DNA of 64,000 nucleotides, from assembly GCA_025965895.1 (NCBI GenBank), contig JAOPWC010000105.1, positions 62,001 to 126,000 on the forward strand, given 5' to 3'. The position numbers and the translations under genes are program-made. Within the stretch, counting starts at the first letter, position 1. The number at the start of each line of letters is the position of its first letter. Under the pieces are notes generated by a model, which was not told the DNA's origin, searched no databases, and saw only the letters and a list, made by a program, of their open reading frames with translations. This document shows positions 49,481-58,607 of the stretch, in pieces. Source of the stretch: Mycobacterium sp. Its GTDB lineage: Bacteria; Actinomycetota; Actinomycetes; Mycobacteriales; Mycobacteriaceae.

Positions 49481-49765
49481 GTGTCGCAGTCGTCGCAAAC
49501 CGAGACAGTCGTCGGCGCCATCGGCGGAGTGGTGATCGGCTACATCCTCTGGCTGGTGGGCGTCTCGATCGGTGTCGGCCTCGCGACCACCGCCACCTGG
49601 TCGGTAATCGTTCTCGTCGTCAGCATGCTCGTCGGTGTCCTCGCGTGGCTCGCCGGCTGGCGGCTGCGTCGCCGCCACGTTCATCCGTGGGCCACGTTTC
49701 TCTTCGCGCTGCCGATTCTTCCGGTGGTCCTGTCGCTGTGTGTGATCACCGTCGCGTACCTGTGA
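49481..49765 (+). CDS. Small membrane protein (Rv0463-like), 94 aa
   Basis: Three hydrophobic helices after a short polar N-terminus; basic GWRLRRRHVHPW loop. Start GTG 3 nt after the lpdC stop, so it is in the lpdC transcript. Function unknown; corresponds in place to Rv0463. Confidence 0.75.
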   Translation: MSQSSQTETVVGAIGGVVIGYILWLVGVSIGVGLATTATWSVIVLVVSMLVGVLAWLAGWRLRRRHVHPWATFLFALPILPVVLSLCVITVAYL

Positions 49766-49842
49766 CGAGCGGCTGTTTATCGGTTGCAGCGGGCGGGTAT
49801 CGCCGCCTGCAGACCTAAAAAGCCGCCAGAAAGAAGTACCAG

Positions 49843-50400
49843 GTGACCACCGAAACGAGCACCAATTCATCGAATCAATTCGCACTCGATCTCAACAGAA
49901 TTCGGGAAGAGGCCCGCAGCCACATGGATGCCGGTGCCGTCACCGCCGGCAACACGATCGACCTCAACCGGTTGATCGATGTCCTGAACGAAGTCCTCGC
50001 CACCGAGATCGTCTGCTACCTGAGGTACAGCCAGCACGCGATCGCGGCCACCGGTCTGGACCGCGCGCAGGTCGCCGCCGAGTTCACAGAGCACGCCGGC
50101 GAGGAACTCCAGCACGCCATGTGGGCCGCCGAACGGGTGAGCCAGCTGGGCGCCGACCCCGACTTCAATCCCGCCACGCTGAGGGAACGCAGCCACACCG
50201 AATACGTCACGTTCGACGACGCGGACCTGACCCGCATGTTGCAAGAGAATTTGGTGGCCGAACGCATCGCGATCACCACGTATCAGGAGATCATCCGCTG
50301 GATCGGTGACGCGGATCCGACGACGCGGCGACTGATGGAGAAGATCCTCGAACAAGAAGAGGAACACGCCGACGACCTGAAAGACCTGCTGGATAACTGA
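49843..50400 (+). CDS. Ferritin-like/bacterioferritin-type iron storage protein
   Basis: A 185-residue four-helix protein with the ferroxidase ligand pattern: Glu in NEVLATEIVCYLRY (about residue 54), ExxH in HAGEELQHAMWAAE (about 88), and Glu/ExxH in ENLVAERIAI and EQEEEHADDL. Such proteins oxidise and store iron, or protect from peroxide. It is not in the usual BfrA/BfrB size or sequence class as far as I recall. Start GTG 49843 behind an AGAAAG site. It lies 21 nt before a flavin reductase gene, a plausible partner for iron release. Confidence 0.85.
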   Translation: MTTETSTNSSNQFALDLNRIREEARSHMDAGAVTAGNTIDLNRLIDVLNEVLATEIVCYLRYSQHAIAATGLDRAQVAAEFTEHAGEELQHAMWAAERVSQLGADPDFNPATLRERSHTEYVTFDDADLTRMLQENLVAERIAITTYQEIIRWIGDADPTTRRLMEKILEQEEEHADDLKDLLDN

Positions 50401-50421
50401 CCCCTTCTCGGTAACTGACAA

Positions 50422-51576
50422 GTGCCACCGCCTGGACTGGTCGTCGTGGGAAGTGGTCCGGCCGGCGTCAGCGCCGCCGAGGCCTTCCGGCGCCACAACC
50501 CGGATGTGTCGGTTCGGATCCTGACCGATGACCCCGCTCTCCCGTACGCCAGACCGCCGCTGAGCAAAGAATTCCTGCGCGGGGACGCCGACGAATCCGA
50601 CGCGGAATTGCACGGCCCGCAATGGTTCGGGGAGATGTCGATCGACCTGATCCGGGCAGCCGCCGTCGACGGCATCGACGTGACTGCTCAGTTCGTCTCG
50701 GCAGGCGGAGTCCGCTACCCCTACCGTTGGCTGATACTCGCGTGCGGCGCGCGACCGTCGCCGTTTCCCGTTCCCGGCGCCGATCACGCGCTGCAACTGC
50801 GGTCACTGGGCGACGCGAGGACGCTGCGCGATGCCGCGGCTGTGGCCGATTCCGCCGTGGTCATCGGAGCCGGATTCATCGGCTGCGAGGCCGCGGCGTC
50901 CCTCGCGATGCGCGGCGTCGCCACCACGCTCGTGGCCCCCGATCCCGCCCCGCAGGCCAAGCGGCTCGGCGCCGAGGCCGGCGAACGGATCGGCTCCCTG
51001 GTGGCCGACGCCGGGGCGCGCTATGCCGGACCTGTCTCGGTCACCGGCATCGGAGACGGAGTCGTCCACCTCGACAGCGGGGTGTCGATCGACTGCGACC
51101 TGATACTCGCCGCGACGGGTGTGAAGCCACAGTCGGCGCTGGCCGCCGACGCCGGCATCAAGACCGAGAACCAGCGGATCGTCGTCGACTCGGCGATGCG
51201 GACCTCCGTCGAAAACATTTTCGCCGCCGGGGATGTCGCGGTGGCGTACAACGGCAGCGCCGGTCGGGGACTCGCTGTGGAGCACTGGCAGGACGCGGTT
51301 GATCAGGGCAAAGTGGCGGGCGCGACCGCGGCGGGTCAGCCCGGCGAGTGGAACGGCGTGCCGGGCTTTTGGAGCACCATCGGCGAGGCCACCCTGAAGT
51401 ATCACGCGTGGGGCGACGGCTACGAGCGCGCCCGCCTCGACGAACACGATGACGGCTTCACCGTCTGGTACGAAGCGGACGGCGCGGTGGTCGGGGTCCT
51501 CACGATGAACGCCGACGATGACTACGACCGTGGCGAGGAGCTCATCCGTACTCGGCGCCCGCGCTACTCCGGGTAG
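50422..51576 (+). CDS. FAD-dependent ferredoxin/rhodocoxin reductase-like protein
   Basis: A 384-residue pyridine-nucleotide disulfide-fold oxidoreductase without redox cysteines. Features: VGSGPAGVSAAEAFRR (FAD), YARPPLSKEFLRG near residue 42, VIGAGFIGCEAA (NAD), LAATGVKP and FAAGDVAVA. It belongs to the putidaredoxin/rhodocoxin reductase group. It follows the ferritin-like gene by 21 nt; electrons delivered to the ferritin could release stored iron. Start GTG 50422. The two genes are inserted between Rv0463- and Rv0464c-like genes. Confidence 0.85.
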   Translation: MPPPGLVVVGSGPAGVSAAEAFRRHNPDVSVRILTDDPALPYARPPLSKEFLRGDADESDAELHGPQWFGEMSIDLIRAAAVDGIDVTAQFVSAGGVRYPYRWLILACGARPSPFPVPGADHALQLRSLGDARTLRDAAAVADSAVVIGAGFIGCEAAASLAMRGVATTLVAPDPAPQAKRLGAEAGERIGSLVADAGARYAGPVSVTGIGDGVVHLDSGVSIDCDLILAATGVKPQSALAADAGIKTENQRIVVDSAMRTSVENIFAAGDVAVAYNGSAGRGLAVEHWQDAVDQGKVAGATAAGQPGEWNGVPGFWSTIGEATLKYHAWGDGYERARLDEHDDGFTVWYEADGAVVGVLTMNADDDYDRGEELIRTRRPRYSG

Positions 51577-52103
51577 TCGAGCGGAACTTTCAGCGTTTCC
51601 AGCGTCGCGGCCAGCGCGTCGTATTGGCCGACCAGCGTGACGAATTCGATCAGCTGCCGCCGGTCGAGATGAGCCGACAGCGACTTCCAGCTTTGTGCTG
51701 ACAGCGTGCGCGTGTCGATCAGCTCGTCGACCGCAGTCAGCATCACCCGGTCCCGCGCGGTGAGCCCGTCGGCCTGTGGGCCCTCGAAGATTCTGGCTTG
51801 CATGTCTGCGCCGACGCCGCGGCGCCTGGCGACGCGGCGGTGCTGCTGCAGCTCGTACTCGCAGCCGCGCCGATGCCCAACCCGCAGAATCACCAGCTCG
51901 GTGTCGCGTCGTCGCAGCTTGCCGAGGCCCAGCAGCACGGCGCCGAACGGCAGCCAGGTCCAGAACAGCCGCTGATGCTGGCCGAGCGTCGTGAACAGGT
52001 GCACTTGGGGCACGCGCGTGACACGCGCCGCGATCTTCGCGAACGTCCAGGTGAGCGGGCCGAGCTCACGGAATCCACCGGGCGGGACGCGGGGTTCGCT
52101 CAC
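51564..52103 (-). CDS. Carboxymuconolactone decarboxylase/AhpD-like protein (Rv0464c-like)
   Basis: A 179-residue alpha-helical protein of the AhpD fold (LVILRVGHRRGCEYELQQH, about residues 71-89). The family normally uses a CxxC pair; here the equivalent place reads GCEYE with a single cysteine, and the His in ELQQHR is kept, so peroxidase activity of the classic type is doubtful. GTG start overlaps the ramB stop (GTGA at 52100-52103), so it is co-translated with ramB. Confidence 0.82.
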   Translation of the reverse strand: MSEPRVPPGGFRELGPLTWTFAKIAARVTRVPQVHLFTTLGQHQRLFWTWLPFGAVLLGLGKLRRRDTELVILRVGHRRGCEYELQQHRRVARRRGVGADMQARIFEGPQADGLTARDRVMLTAVDELIDTRTLSAQSWKSLSAHLDRRQLIEFVTLVGQYDALAATLETLKVPLDYPE

Positions 52104-53515
52104 GGCTGCGTCACGAGGTACGGCGACACGGTGCTGCGGTGCTCGTCCAGATCAAGCGCACGGCCGAGCGCAGGGAAAGCTCGCTGCGGGCAGTTGTCCC
52201 GCTCGCAGACGCGGCAGCCGGCGCCGATCGGAGTGGCGTTGTCGCCGGACAGGTCCAGGCCCTCGGAGTAGACGAGCCGATTGGCGTGGCGAAGTTCGCA
52301 GCCAAGCCCGATGGCGAACGTCTTACCCGGCTGGCCATACCGCGATGCACGCCTCTCCACGGTGCGCGCCACCCACATGTAGTTGCGCCCGTCGGGCATC
52401 TGCGCGATCTGCACCAGGATCTTGCCGGGGTTGGCGAACGTCTCGTACACGTTCCACAGTGGACAGGTGCCGCCGCTTGACGAGAAGTGAAAACCCGTGG
52501 CGGACTGACGTTTCGACATGTTGCCTGCCTTGTCCACCCGGACGAACGAGAACGGCACCCCGCGCATCGACGGCCGTTGCAGCGTCGAAAGCCGGTGACA
52601 GATCGTCTCGTAGCTGACCGAGTAGAACGCCGACAGCCGCTCGATGTCGTAGCCGAAGTTCTCGGCCATGTCGTGGAACTGGCGATACGGCAGCACCGCC
52701 GCCGCGGCGAAGTAGTTGGCCAGCCCGAGGCGGGCCAGCTTGCGGGATTCGCCGCTGGTGAACTTGCCTTCGTCGACCATTGTGTCAATCAAGTCGCCGA
52801 ACTCGAGGTAGGCGAGTTCGGCGGCCATCTTGAAAACCTGTTGACCGGGGGAGAGGTGGCTGGTCATCTCGAGCGTCTTGGATGCGGGGTCGTAGCGGTG
52901 AAGCACGGTGTCGCCGAGATCGATCCGCTTCACGATGTGCACTCCGTGCACGGCGCTGAGCCGGTCGGAGAGCTCACCGGCCAGGTCGCCGCGGTGCATC
53001 CGCATGCGAATCGTGAGGTCTTCGGCGGCCGTGTCGAGCTCGTGCAGGTAGTTCTGCCGCTGATAAAAGTAATCGCGCACCTCTTCGTGCGGCATCGTGA
53101 TCGCCCCGCTGCCGCTGCCGTCGTTGAACCTGTCCTCGGTGGCGGCCGCCAGCTGGGCGGTGGTGATCCGGTAGCGCCGATGCAGGTTCACCATCGCCCG
53201 GGCCAGCGCGGGGTGGGCGGCGACCATGTCGGCGATGTCGGTCAGGTCGGCGTCGATGCCCAGATCCCGGTCCATCGCCACTTCGCGAAGTTCGGCCACC
53301 AGCCGGGTATCGTCCTGGGAGGCGAAGAACGTGGCGTCCACACCGAACACCTCGGTGATCCGCAGCAGGACCCCGACAGTCAACGGACGCACGTCGTGTT
53401 CGATCTGGTTGAGATAGCTCGGCGAGATCTCCAACATCTGCGCGAGCGCCGCCTGGCTGAACCGGCGCTCGTTGCGCAGCTGTCGAACTCGTGATCCGAC
53501 GAATGTCTTCGGCAC
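52100..53515 (-). CDS. ramB: RamB, regulator of acetate/glyoxylate metabolism
   Basis: A 471-residue regulator. The N-terminal XRE helix-turn-helix spans about residues 8-65 (RQLRNERRFSQAALAQML, SPSYLNQIEHDVRPLT), the middle is an IrrE-like/ImmA region and the C-terminus carries a Cys-rich DUF2083-type part (RVCERDNCPQRAFP). In mycobacteria and corynebacteria RamB represses isocitrate lyase and other acetate genes; here aceA lies 1.2 kb away. The GTG start follows a -10 box by 7 nt. Corresponds to Rv0465c. Confidence 0.94.
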   Translation of the reverse strand: MPKTFVGSRVRQLRNERRFSQAALAQMLEISPSYLNQIEHDVRPLTVGVLLRITEVFGVDATFFASQDDTRLVAELREVAMDRDLGIDADLTDIADMVAAHPALARAMVNLHRRYRITTAQLAAATEDRFNDGSGSGAITMPHEEVRDYFYQRQNYLHELDTAAEDLTIRMRMHRGDLAGELSDRLSAVHGVHIVKRIDLGDTVLHRYDPASKTLEMTSHLSPGQQVFKMAAELAYLEFGDLIDTMVDEGKFTSGESRKLARLGLANYFAAAAVLPYRQFHDMAENFGYDIERLSAFYSVSYETICHRLSTLQRPSMRGVPFSFVRVDKAGNMSKRQSATGFHFSSSGGTCPLWNVYETFANPGKILVQIAQMPDGRNYMWVARTVERRASRYGQPGKTFAIGLGCELRHANRLVYSEGLDLSGDNATPIGAGCRVCERDNCPQRAFPALGRALDLDEHRSTVSPYLVTQP

Positions 53516-53522
53516 GCTGATC

Positions 53523-53528
53523 AGCGTA
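53523..53528 (-). promoter_or_regulatory. -10 box TACGCT, leaderless ramB promoter
   Basis: On the minus strand TACGCT, 7 nt, then GTG at 53515. A CCTTTGC... AGACAAAAG stretch about 20 bp further upstream (53548-53572) partly resembles RamB half-sites and could allow autoregulation. Confidence 0.4.
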
Positions 53529-53639
53529 CTAGGCTTGTAAAGGTGGCCTTTGCATTGTTCGCAGACAAAAGCTGATGGCGGTCAGCGAAGCGGTTTGGCA
53601 TGATTCCGCTTCGGACAAGGAAAGCGCGGGAGAACATCG

Positions 53640-54437
53640 ATGGCCCTCGACAAAGTGATGATGCCGGTGCTCGACGGCCATCCCGACGTGTTCGATCGGG
53701 AGTGGCCGCTCAGGGTTGCCGACATCGACCGCAACGGCCGGCTGCGGCTGGACGCCGCCGTGCGTCACATCCAGGACATCGGCCAGGATCAGCTGCGTCA
53801 GCTCGGTTTCGAGGAGACCCACCCCCTGTGGATCGTGCGGCGCACGATGGTCGATCTGGTCCGGCCGATCGAGTTCCAGGACATGCTGCGGCTGCGCCGG
53901 TGGTGTTCGGGGACGTCGAACCGGTGGTGTGAAATGCGGGTTCGCATCGACGGTCGCGACGGTGGACTGATCGAATCCGAGGCGTTCTGGATCAACATCA
54001 ACCGGGAGACCCAGACGCTCGCGCGCATCGCCGACGACTTCCTGGAGGGCCTGCGGCGCACCACCGACGTCGAGCGGCTGCGGTGGAAGGCCTACCTGAA
54101 GGCAGGGCCGCGCGACACCGCCGACCAGATCCGCGAATACCCGGTGCGGTTCACCGACATCGATCTGTTCGACCATATGAACAACTCCGTCTACTGGAGC
54201 GTGGTCGAGGACTACCTGTCGGCCACCCCGGACATGCTGCGTGGACCGATTCGTGTCACGCTCGAACACGAGGCGCCGATCGCGCTTGGCGACAAGCTCG
54301 AGATCCTCGCCCACGTTCACCCGGCCGGTTCCACCGACCAATTCGGTGAAGAGCTTGCTAAGAAGACTGTTACAACCCTCACATACGCGGTGGGCGACGA
54401 AGCCAAGGCAATCGCATCCATCTTCGCCCTGTCCTGA
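53640..54437 (+). CDS. Acyl-ACP thioesterase-like hotdog protein (Rv0466-like)
   Basis: A 265-residue protein with two hotdog modules, as in plant FatA/FatB. The first has ADIDRNGRLRLDAAVRHIQD, the second RFTDIDLFDHMNNSVYWSVVEDYL with the conserved Asn-His region. It should hydrolyse acyl-ACP or acyl-CoA. It corresponds to Rv0466 (264 residues). Start ATG 53640. It is divergent from ramB. Confidence 0.88.
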   Translation: MALDKVMMPVLDGHPDVFDREWPLRVADIDRNGRLRLDAAVRHIQDIGQDQLRQLGFEETHPLWIVRRTMVDLVRPIEFQDMLRLRRWCSGTSNRWCEMRVRIDGRDGGLIESEAFWININRETQTLARIADDFLEGLRRTTDVERLRWKAYLKAGPRDTADQIREYPVRFTDIDLFDHMNNSVYWSVVEDYLSATPDMLRGPIRVTLEHEAPIALGDKLEILAHVHPAGSTDQFGEELAKKTVTTLTYAVGDEAKAIASIFALS

Positions 54438-54554
54438 CCGGCTTTCGCGGTGATTGTGCCGTTGACCTGCGGTTATTATGTTACCGCGGAGTAGCTACTG
54501 AACCGGTTAAGCACATAGCTACCTTCGCAATCTTTACAAATTCGCCTGACGCCC

Positions 54555-54570
54555 TTGCTGAAATTGGCAA
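54555..54570. promoter_or_regulatory. Inverted repeat TTGC-N8-GCAA upstream of aceA
   Basis: In the 267-bp gap 54438-54704 upstream of aceA, TTGC (54555-54558) and GCAA (54567-54570) form a small symmetric site similar in spirit to RamB/RamA targets (TTTGCAAA-type). No other gene or clear -10/-35 pair stands out in this gap; the last 15 nt hold the AAAGGAG ribosome binding site. Confidence 0.35.
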
Positions 54571-54704
54571 CGGAAACGGGTGGACCTGCGCGTATAGGTT
54601 GTGCCACGTTGGAGTTAGCACATCAGTGAAGCCGCTGACGCATTAACAAGCCGGGGACGCCGGCAACGGCGCGCCGGGGCTTGGACAACAAAAGGAGCAG
54701 CCCA

Positions 54705-55991
54705 ATGTCCACCGTCGGGAAGCCGAAGACCGCAGCACAGATCCAGCACGATTGGGACACCAACCCGCGCTGGAACGACGTCACTCGCAACTACACCGCG
54801 GGGGACGTGGTGGCGCTGCAGGGCACCGTGGTCGAGGAGAACACCCTGGCCCGTCGCGGCGGCGAGAACCTCTGGGCGCAGTTGCACGACATGGAGTGGG
54901 TCAACGCGCTCGGCGCGCTGACCGGCAACATGGCGGTCCAGCAGGTCCGCGCCGGCCTCAAGGCCATCTACCTGTCGGGCTGGCAGGTCGCCGGCGATGC
55001 GAACCTTGCCAACCAGACGTACCCGGACCAGAGCCTGTACCCGGCCAACTCGGTGCCGAACGTGGTGCGCCGGATCAACAACGCGCTGATGCGCGCCGAC
55101 CAGATCGCCAAGGTGGAGGGCGACAAGTCGGTAGAGGACTGGCTGGTGCCGATCGTGGCTGACGGCGAGGCCGGCTTCGGTGGCGCGCTGAACGTCTACG
55201 AGCTGCAGAGGGCGTTGATCTCGGCGGGCGTTGCGGGGTCGCATTGGGAAGACCAACTGGCCTCGGAGAAGAAGTGCGGCCACCTCGGTGGCAAGGTGCT
55301 CATCCCGACCCAGCAGCACATCCGCACACTGACCTCCGCGCGGCTTGCGGCCGACGTCGCCGATGTGCCGACCGTCGTCATCGCCCGAACCGACGCCGAG
55401 GCGGCCACGCTGATCACCTCCGACGTCGACGAGAACGACCGCCAGTTCCTCACCGGTGAGCGGACGAAGGAGGGCTTCTACCGCACGAAGAACGGCATCG
55501 AGCCGTGCATCGCGCGGGCCAAGGCCTACGCGCCGTATTCGGACCTGATCTGGATGGAGACCGGCACGCCGGACCTCGAGATCGCCAAGCAGTTCTCCGA
55601 GGCGGTGAAGGCGGACTACCCGGACCAGATGCTGGCCTACAACTGCTCGCCGTCGTTCAACTGGAAGAAGCACCTGGACGACGCGACCATTGCGAAGTTC
55701 CAAAAGGAACTGGCGGCAATGGGATTCAAGTTCCAGTTCATCACGCTCGCCGGCTTCCATGCGCTGAACTACTCGATGTTCGACCTGGCCTACGGCTACG
55801 CCCGCAACCAGATGACCGCGTACGTCGAGTTGCAGGAGCGCGAGTTCGCCGCCGAGGAGCGGGGTTACACCGCGACGAAGCACCAGCGCGAGGTGGGCGC
55901 CGGGTACTTCGACCGGATCGCCACCACGGTGGACCCGACGTCGTCGACCACCGCGCTGACGGGATCCACCGAGGAAGGTCAGTTCCACTGA
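54705..55991 (+). CDS. aceA: AceA/Icl1, isocitrate lyase
   Basis: A 428-residue enzyme that splits isocitrate into succinate and glyoxylate, the first glyoxylate-shunt step, needed for growth on fatty acids and acetate; in M. tuberculosis it also acts as methylisocitrate lyase. The active loop KKCGH sits at residues 189-193 with Cys191; the Mg-binding region [15 protein letters not shown] and NCSPSFNWK are complete. Start ATG 54705 after AAAGGAG. Length equals Rv0467. Likely controlled by RamB. A terminator follows before fadB2. Confidence 0.98.
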   Translation: MSTVGKPKTAAQIQHDWDTNPRWNDVTRNYTAGDVVALQGTVVEENTLARRGGENLWAQLHDMEWVNALGALTGNMAVQQVRAGLKAIYLSGWQVAGDANLANQTYPDQSLYPANSVPNVVRRINNALMRADQIAKVEGDKSVEDWLVPIVADGEAGFGGALNVYELQRALISAGVAGSHWEDQLASEKKCGHLGGKVLIPTQQHIRTLTSARLAADVADVPTVVIARTDAEAATLITSDVDENDRQFLTGERTKEGFYRTKNGIEPCIARAKAYAPYSDLIWMETGTPDLEIAKQFSEAVKADYPDQMLAYNCSPSFNWKKHLDDATIAKFQKELAAMGFKFQFITLAGFHALNYSMFDLAYGYARNQMTAYVELQEREFAAEERGYTATKHQREVGAGYFDRIATTVDPTSSTTALTGSTEEGQFH

Positions 55992-56010
55992 CCCGGTGAG
56001 TTGACAGCAC

Positions 56011-56041
56011 AGGCCCCGCCCGGTGATGTTGGGCGGGGCCT
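56011..56041 (+). terminator. Intrinsic terminator after aceA
   Basis: AGGCCCCGCCC (56011-56021), 9-nt loop, GGGCGGGGCCT (56031-56041): an 11-bp perfect stem located 20 nt after the aceA stop. It may reduce read-through to fadB2. Confidence 0.92.
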
Positions 56042-56062
56042 GATGCCGTGTGAGGAGATGTG

Positions 56063-56923
56063 GTGAGCGACCCGATCGAACGAGTAGGTGTCATCGGTGC
56101 CGGGCAGATGGGCGCCGGCATAGCCGAGGTGTCCGCAAGGGCCGGCGTTGATGTAGTCGTGTTCGAGACCACCGATGCGCTGGTGAACGCCGGCCGGGCC
56201 CGCATCGTGAAGTCGCTGGAGCGCGGCGTGAGCGCGGGCAAGATCACCGAGCGCGAACGTGACCAGGCCGTCGCGAACCTGAAGTTCACCACCGATCTGG
56301 CCGACATGGCCGACCGCCAGCTGGTGGTCGAGGCCGTGATCGAGGACGAGTCGGTCAAGAGCCAGATCTTCGCCGAACTCGATCGGGTGATCGACGATCC
56401 GGATGCGGTGCTGGCGTCGAACACGTCGAGTATCCCGATCATGAAACTGGCTGCGGCGACGAAGAATCCAGGCCGGGTGCTCGGGCTGCACTTCTTCAAC
56501 CCCGTGCCGGTGTTGCCATTGGTGGAGCTGGTCAGCACCCTGGTCACCTCCGACGGCGCGGCGGCCCGCACCGAGCGGTTCGCGAGCGGGGTGCTCGGCA
56601 AGCAGGTGGTGCGGTGCAGCGACCGGTCAGGTTTCGTCGTGAACGCGCTGCTGGTGCCCTTCCTGCTGTCGGCGATCCGGATGGTCGAAACCGGCTTCGC
56701 CGCCGTGGAGGACATCGACAAGGCCGTGGTGGCCGGCCTGTCGCATCCGATGGGACCGCTGCGGCTGTCGGATCTCGTCGGGCTGGACACCCTCAAGCTG
56801 ATCGCGGACAAGATGTTCGAGGAGTTCAAGGAACCCCACTACGGCGCGCCGCCCCTGCTGCAGCGGATGGTCGAGGCCGGCATGCTGGGCAAGAAGTCCG
56901 GTAAGGGCTTCTACTCCTACTGA
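56063..56923 (+). CDS. fadB2: FadB2, 3-hydroxybutyryl-CoA dehydrogenase
   Basis: A 286-residue NAD-dependent hydroxyacyl-CoA dehydrogenase, identical in length to Rv0468. NAD motif GVIGAGQMGAG (about residues 9-19); catalytic region LGLHFFNPVPVLPLVE with the catalytic His (about 139), and SDRSGFVVNALLVPFL of the dimer domain. It oxidises 3-hydroxyacyl-CoA in beta-oxidation or butyrate metabolism. GTG 56063, with GAGGAG 5 nt upstream, is preferred to GTG 56060. It shares metabolic logic with aceA. Confidence 0.95.
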   Translation: MSDPIERVGVIGAGQMGAGIAEVSARAGVDVVVFETTDALVNAGRARIVKSLERGVSAGKITERERDQAVANLKFTTDLADMADRQLVVEAVIEDESVKSQIFAELDRVIDDPDAVLASNTSSIPIMKLAAATKNPGRVLGLHFFNPVPVLPLVELVSTLVTSDGAAARTERFASGVLGKQVVRCSDRSGFVVNALLVPFLLSAIRMVETGFAAVEDIDKAVVAGLSHPMGPLRLSDLVGLDTLKLIADKMFEEFKEPHYGAPPLLQRMVEAGMLGKKSGKGFYSY

Positions 56924-56940
56924 CGGTTCGTGACGCCCGG

Positions 56941-57789
56941 CTACGCCGCGGCCAGCCGCTTCCTTTCGGCTTCGACGTCGAAGTTGGGCGGCGGCCAGGA
57001 CAAGTTGAGGCCCTTGAGCGCCTCGATCAGCAACTCGGTGACGGCCAGCCTGCTGTACCACTTCTTGTCGCACGGCACGACGTACCACGGCGCGTACGAC
57101 GTCGAGGTGCGGTCGAGCACGGCCTGGTAGGCCTCCTGATACTTCGGCCACAGCAGCCGCTCGTCGACGTCCTTCGGGTTGTATTTCCAATACTTGTCGG
57201 GCCGTTTCAGCCGTTGCATGAGCCGCCTTTTCTGCTCGTCCCGCGACACGAACATCCCGACCTTGATCAGCGTCATGCCGCCGTCGACGAGTTCCTTCTC
57301 GAACGCGTTGATCTCGTCGTAGCGGGCGCCCCACACCTCGGGAGGCACCAGGTTGTGCACACGGACCACCAGCACGTCCTCGTAGTGCGAGCGGTCGAAG
57401 ACGCCTATATGCCCTGCCGGTGGCAACGCCTTGCGGATGCGCCAGAGGTAGTCGTGCCTGCGTTCCTCCTCGGTGGGCACCCCGAAGCTGTGGTACCGGA
57501 TGCCCTGTGGATTGCCTGCTCCCACAACATGTTTGACGATGCCGCCCTTGCCCGCGGTGTCCATGCCCTGGAGCACCAACAGGACCGAGCGGGTATCGCC
57601 CTCCCTGCTGTTCGCGTACAGCATCTCCTGCAGCTTGGCGTAGCGGTTATTGCGTTCGGCCTGCAACCGCGGGGCCTCACTCTTGTCGCCGGTGTAGCCC
57701 GGGGTGGAGTCGGTGTCCAGGTCGGCGATCTTCTCACCGGCACGGAACTTCAACACCTGGCGAGGTTCGTGGCTCCATAGGTGCGCCAT
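56941..57789 (-). CDS. ppk2: PPK2-family polyphosphate kinase / polyphosphate:nucleotide phosphotransferase
   Basis: A 282-residue P-loop kinase that transfers phosphate between polyphosphate and nucleotides. Walker A LQGMDTAGKGG (about residues 73-83), Walker B GVFDRSHYEDVLV (about 128-140) and the lid region DEQKRRLMQRLKRPDKYWK are complete. The substrate class (AMP, ADP or GDP) cannot be assigned. It occupies the place between fadB2 and the Rv0472c-like gene, where M. tuberculosis has mycolic-acid methyltransferases umaA and pcaA. ATG 57789 follows TAGTCT by 6 nt. Confidence 0.92.
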   Translation of the reverse strand: MAHLWSHEPRQVLKFRAGEKIADLDTDSTPGYTGDKSEAPRLQAERNNRYAKLQEMLYANSREGDTRSVLLVLQGMDTAGKGGIVKHVVGAGNPQGIRYHSFGVPTEEERRHDYLWRIRKALPPAGHIGVFDRSHYEDVLVVRVHNLVPPEVWGARYDEINAFEKELVDGGMTLIKVGMFVSRDEQKRRLMQRLKRPDKYWKYNPKDVDERLLWPKYQEAYQAVLDRTSTSYAPWYVVPCDKKWYSRLAVTELLIEALKGLNLSWPPPNFDVEAERKRLAAA

Positions 57790-57795
57790 ACCGGG

Positions 57796-57801
57796 AGACT
57801 A
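57796..57801 (-). promoter_or_regulatory. -10 box TAGTCT, leaderless PPK2 promoter
   Basis: On the minus strand TAGTCT, 6 nt, then ATG at 57789. It overlaps the TetR gene stop, so PPK2 could be expressed independently of the TetR gene upstream. Confidence 0.45.
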
Positions 57802-58506
57802 GTCAACAGCTTCGCGCGGGGGCAGGATTGGCGACGGGTGCGGCTGCTCGTTGAATTTGTCCAGCGATCCATTGACCTCGACAATGCCGCACAACGCGTT
57901 CCAGCAGAGCATCGTCAGGTAGTCGATCAGCTCGTTGGAACTCGTCCGCGGATTCGACATCCATGAGTGGGTGGCCAATTGCACACCGCCGACGATCATG
58001 TACGCCCAGGGCTGGACCCCGCCGGTGTCCATGCCGGCCTCCTGCATGCGCCGGCGCAACATCACCGCGAGCATGCCGGCGATGATCCGCTCGGAATCCG
58101 CGATGACCTTGCTCTTGCCGGCCGAGCTGTTCGCCATCACGAACCGATACGGTTCCGGTTCGGCCGCGACCGTCTCGACGTACACCTTGATGATCTCGCG
58201 GACCAGGTCGAACCCGTCCAAATTCGACGACAGCGCCGCGGTCATGTTGGGGATCAGCGTGGTCTGCGCAAAGCGCATCATCACCGCTGTCGTCAGATCG
58301 TTCTTGTCGACAAAATAGCGGTACAGAACGGTTTTCGACACTCCGATCTCGGCGGCGATCTCATCCATGCTGACGTAGCGGCCTCGCCGGCGGATGGCCT
58401 CAAGGGCGCCGTCCACCAACTCGTTGCGGCGGTCCACCTTGTGTTGGTGCCATCGCCGCTTGCGGCCGTCAATCTTGACCGTTGCCTGTGGGATTTGATC
58501 TACCAC
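57799..58506 (-). CDS. TetR-family regulator (Rv0472c-like)
   Basis: A 235-residue repressor, one residue longer than Rv0472c as I recall it. N-terminal helix-turn-helix (RRGRYVSMDEIAAEIGVSKT, VLYRYFVDKNDL, about residues 40-72), followed by a helical ligand-binding domain. It has a basic extension before the HTH (DGRKRRWHQHKVDRRN). The ligand is unknown. It lies just upstream of PPK2 on the same strand, with a 9-bp gap between the genes. Confidence 0.9.
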   Translation of the reverse strand: MVDQIPQATVKIDGRKRRWHQHKVDRRNELVDGALEAIRRRGRYVSMDEIAAEIGVSKTVLYRYFVDKNDLTTAVMMRFAQTTLIPNMTAALSSNLDGFDLVREIIKVYVETVAAEPEPYRFVMANSSAGKSKVIADSERIIAGMLAVMLRRRMQEAGMDTGGVQPWAYMIVGGVQLATHSWMSNPRTSSNELIDYLTMLCWNALCGIVEVNGSLDKFNEQPHPSPILPPREAVD

Positions 58507-58607
58507 CGTCGCCGATGTCCGTTCGCTAGTTCTCCCCGATACTACGGGGCGACCCGGGCCGGCGGCGGATCACGTCACTTGACCAGTAGTTCCTGGATGA
58601 TGGTGTC

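Noticed and set aside
54615..55988. A 457-residue minus-strand frame across aceA
   Set aside because: Antisense shadow of isocitrate lyase.
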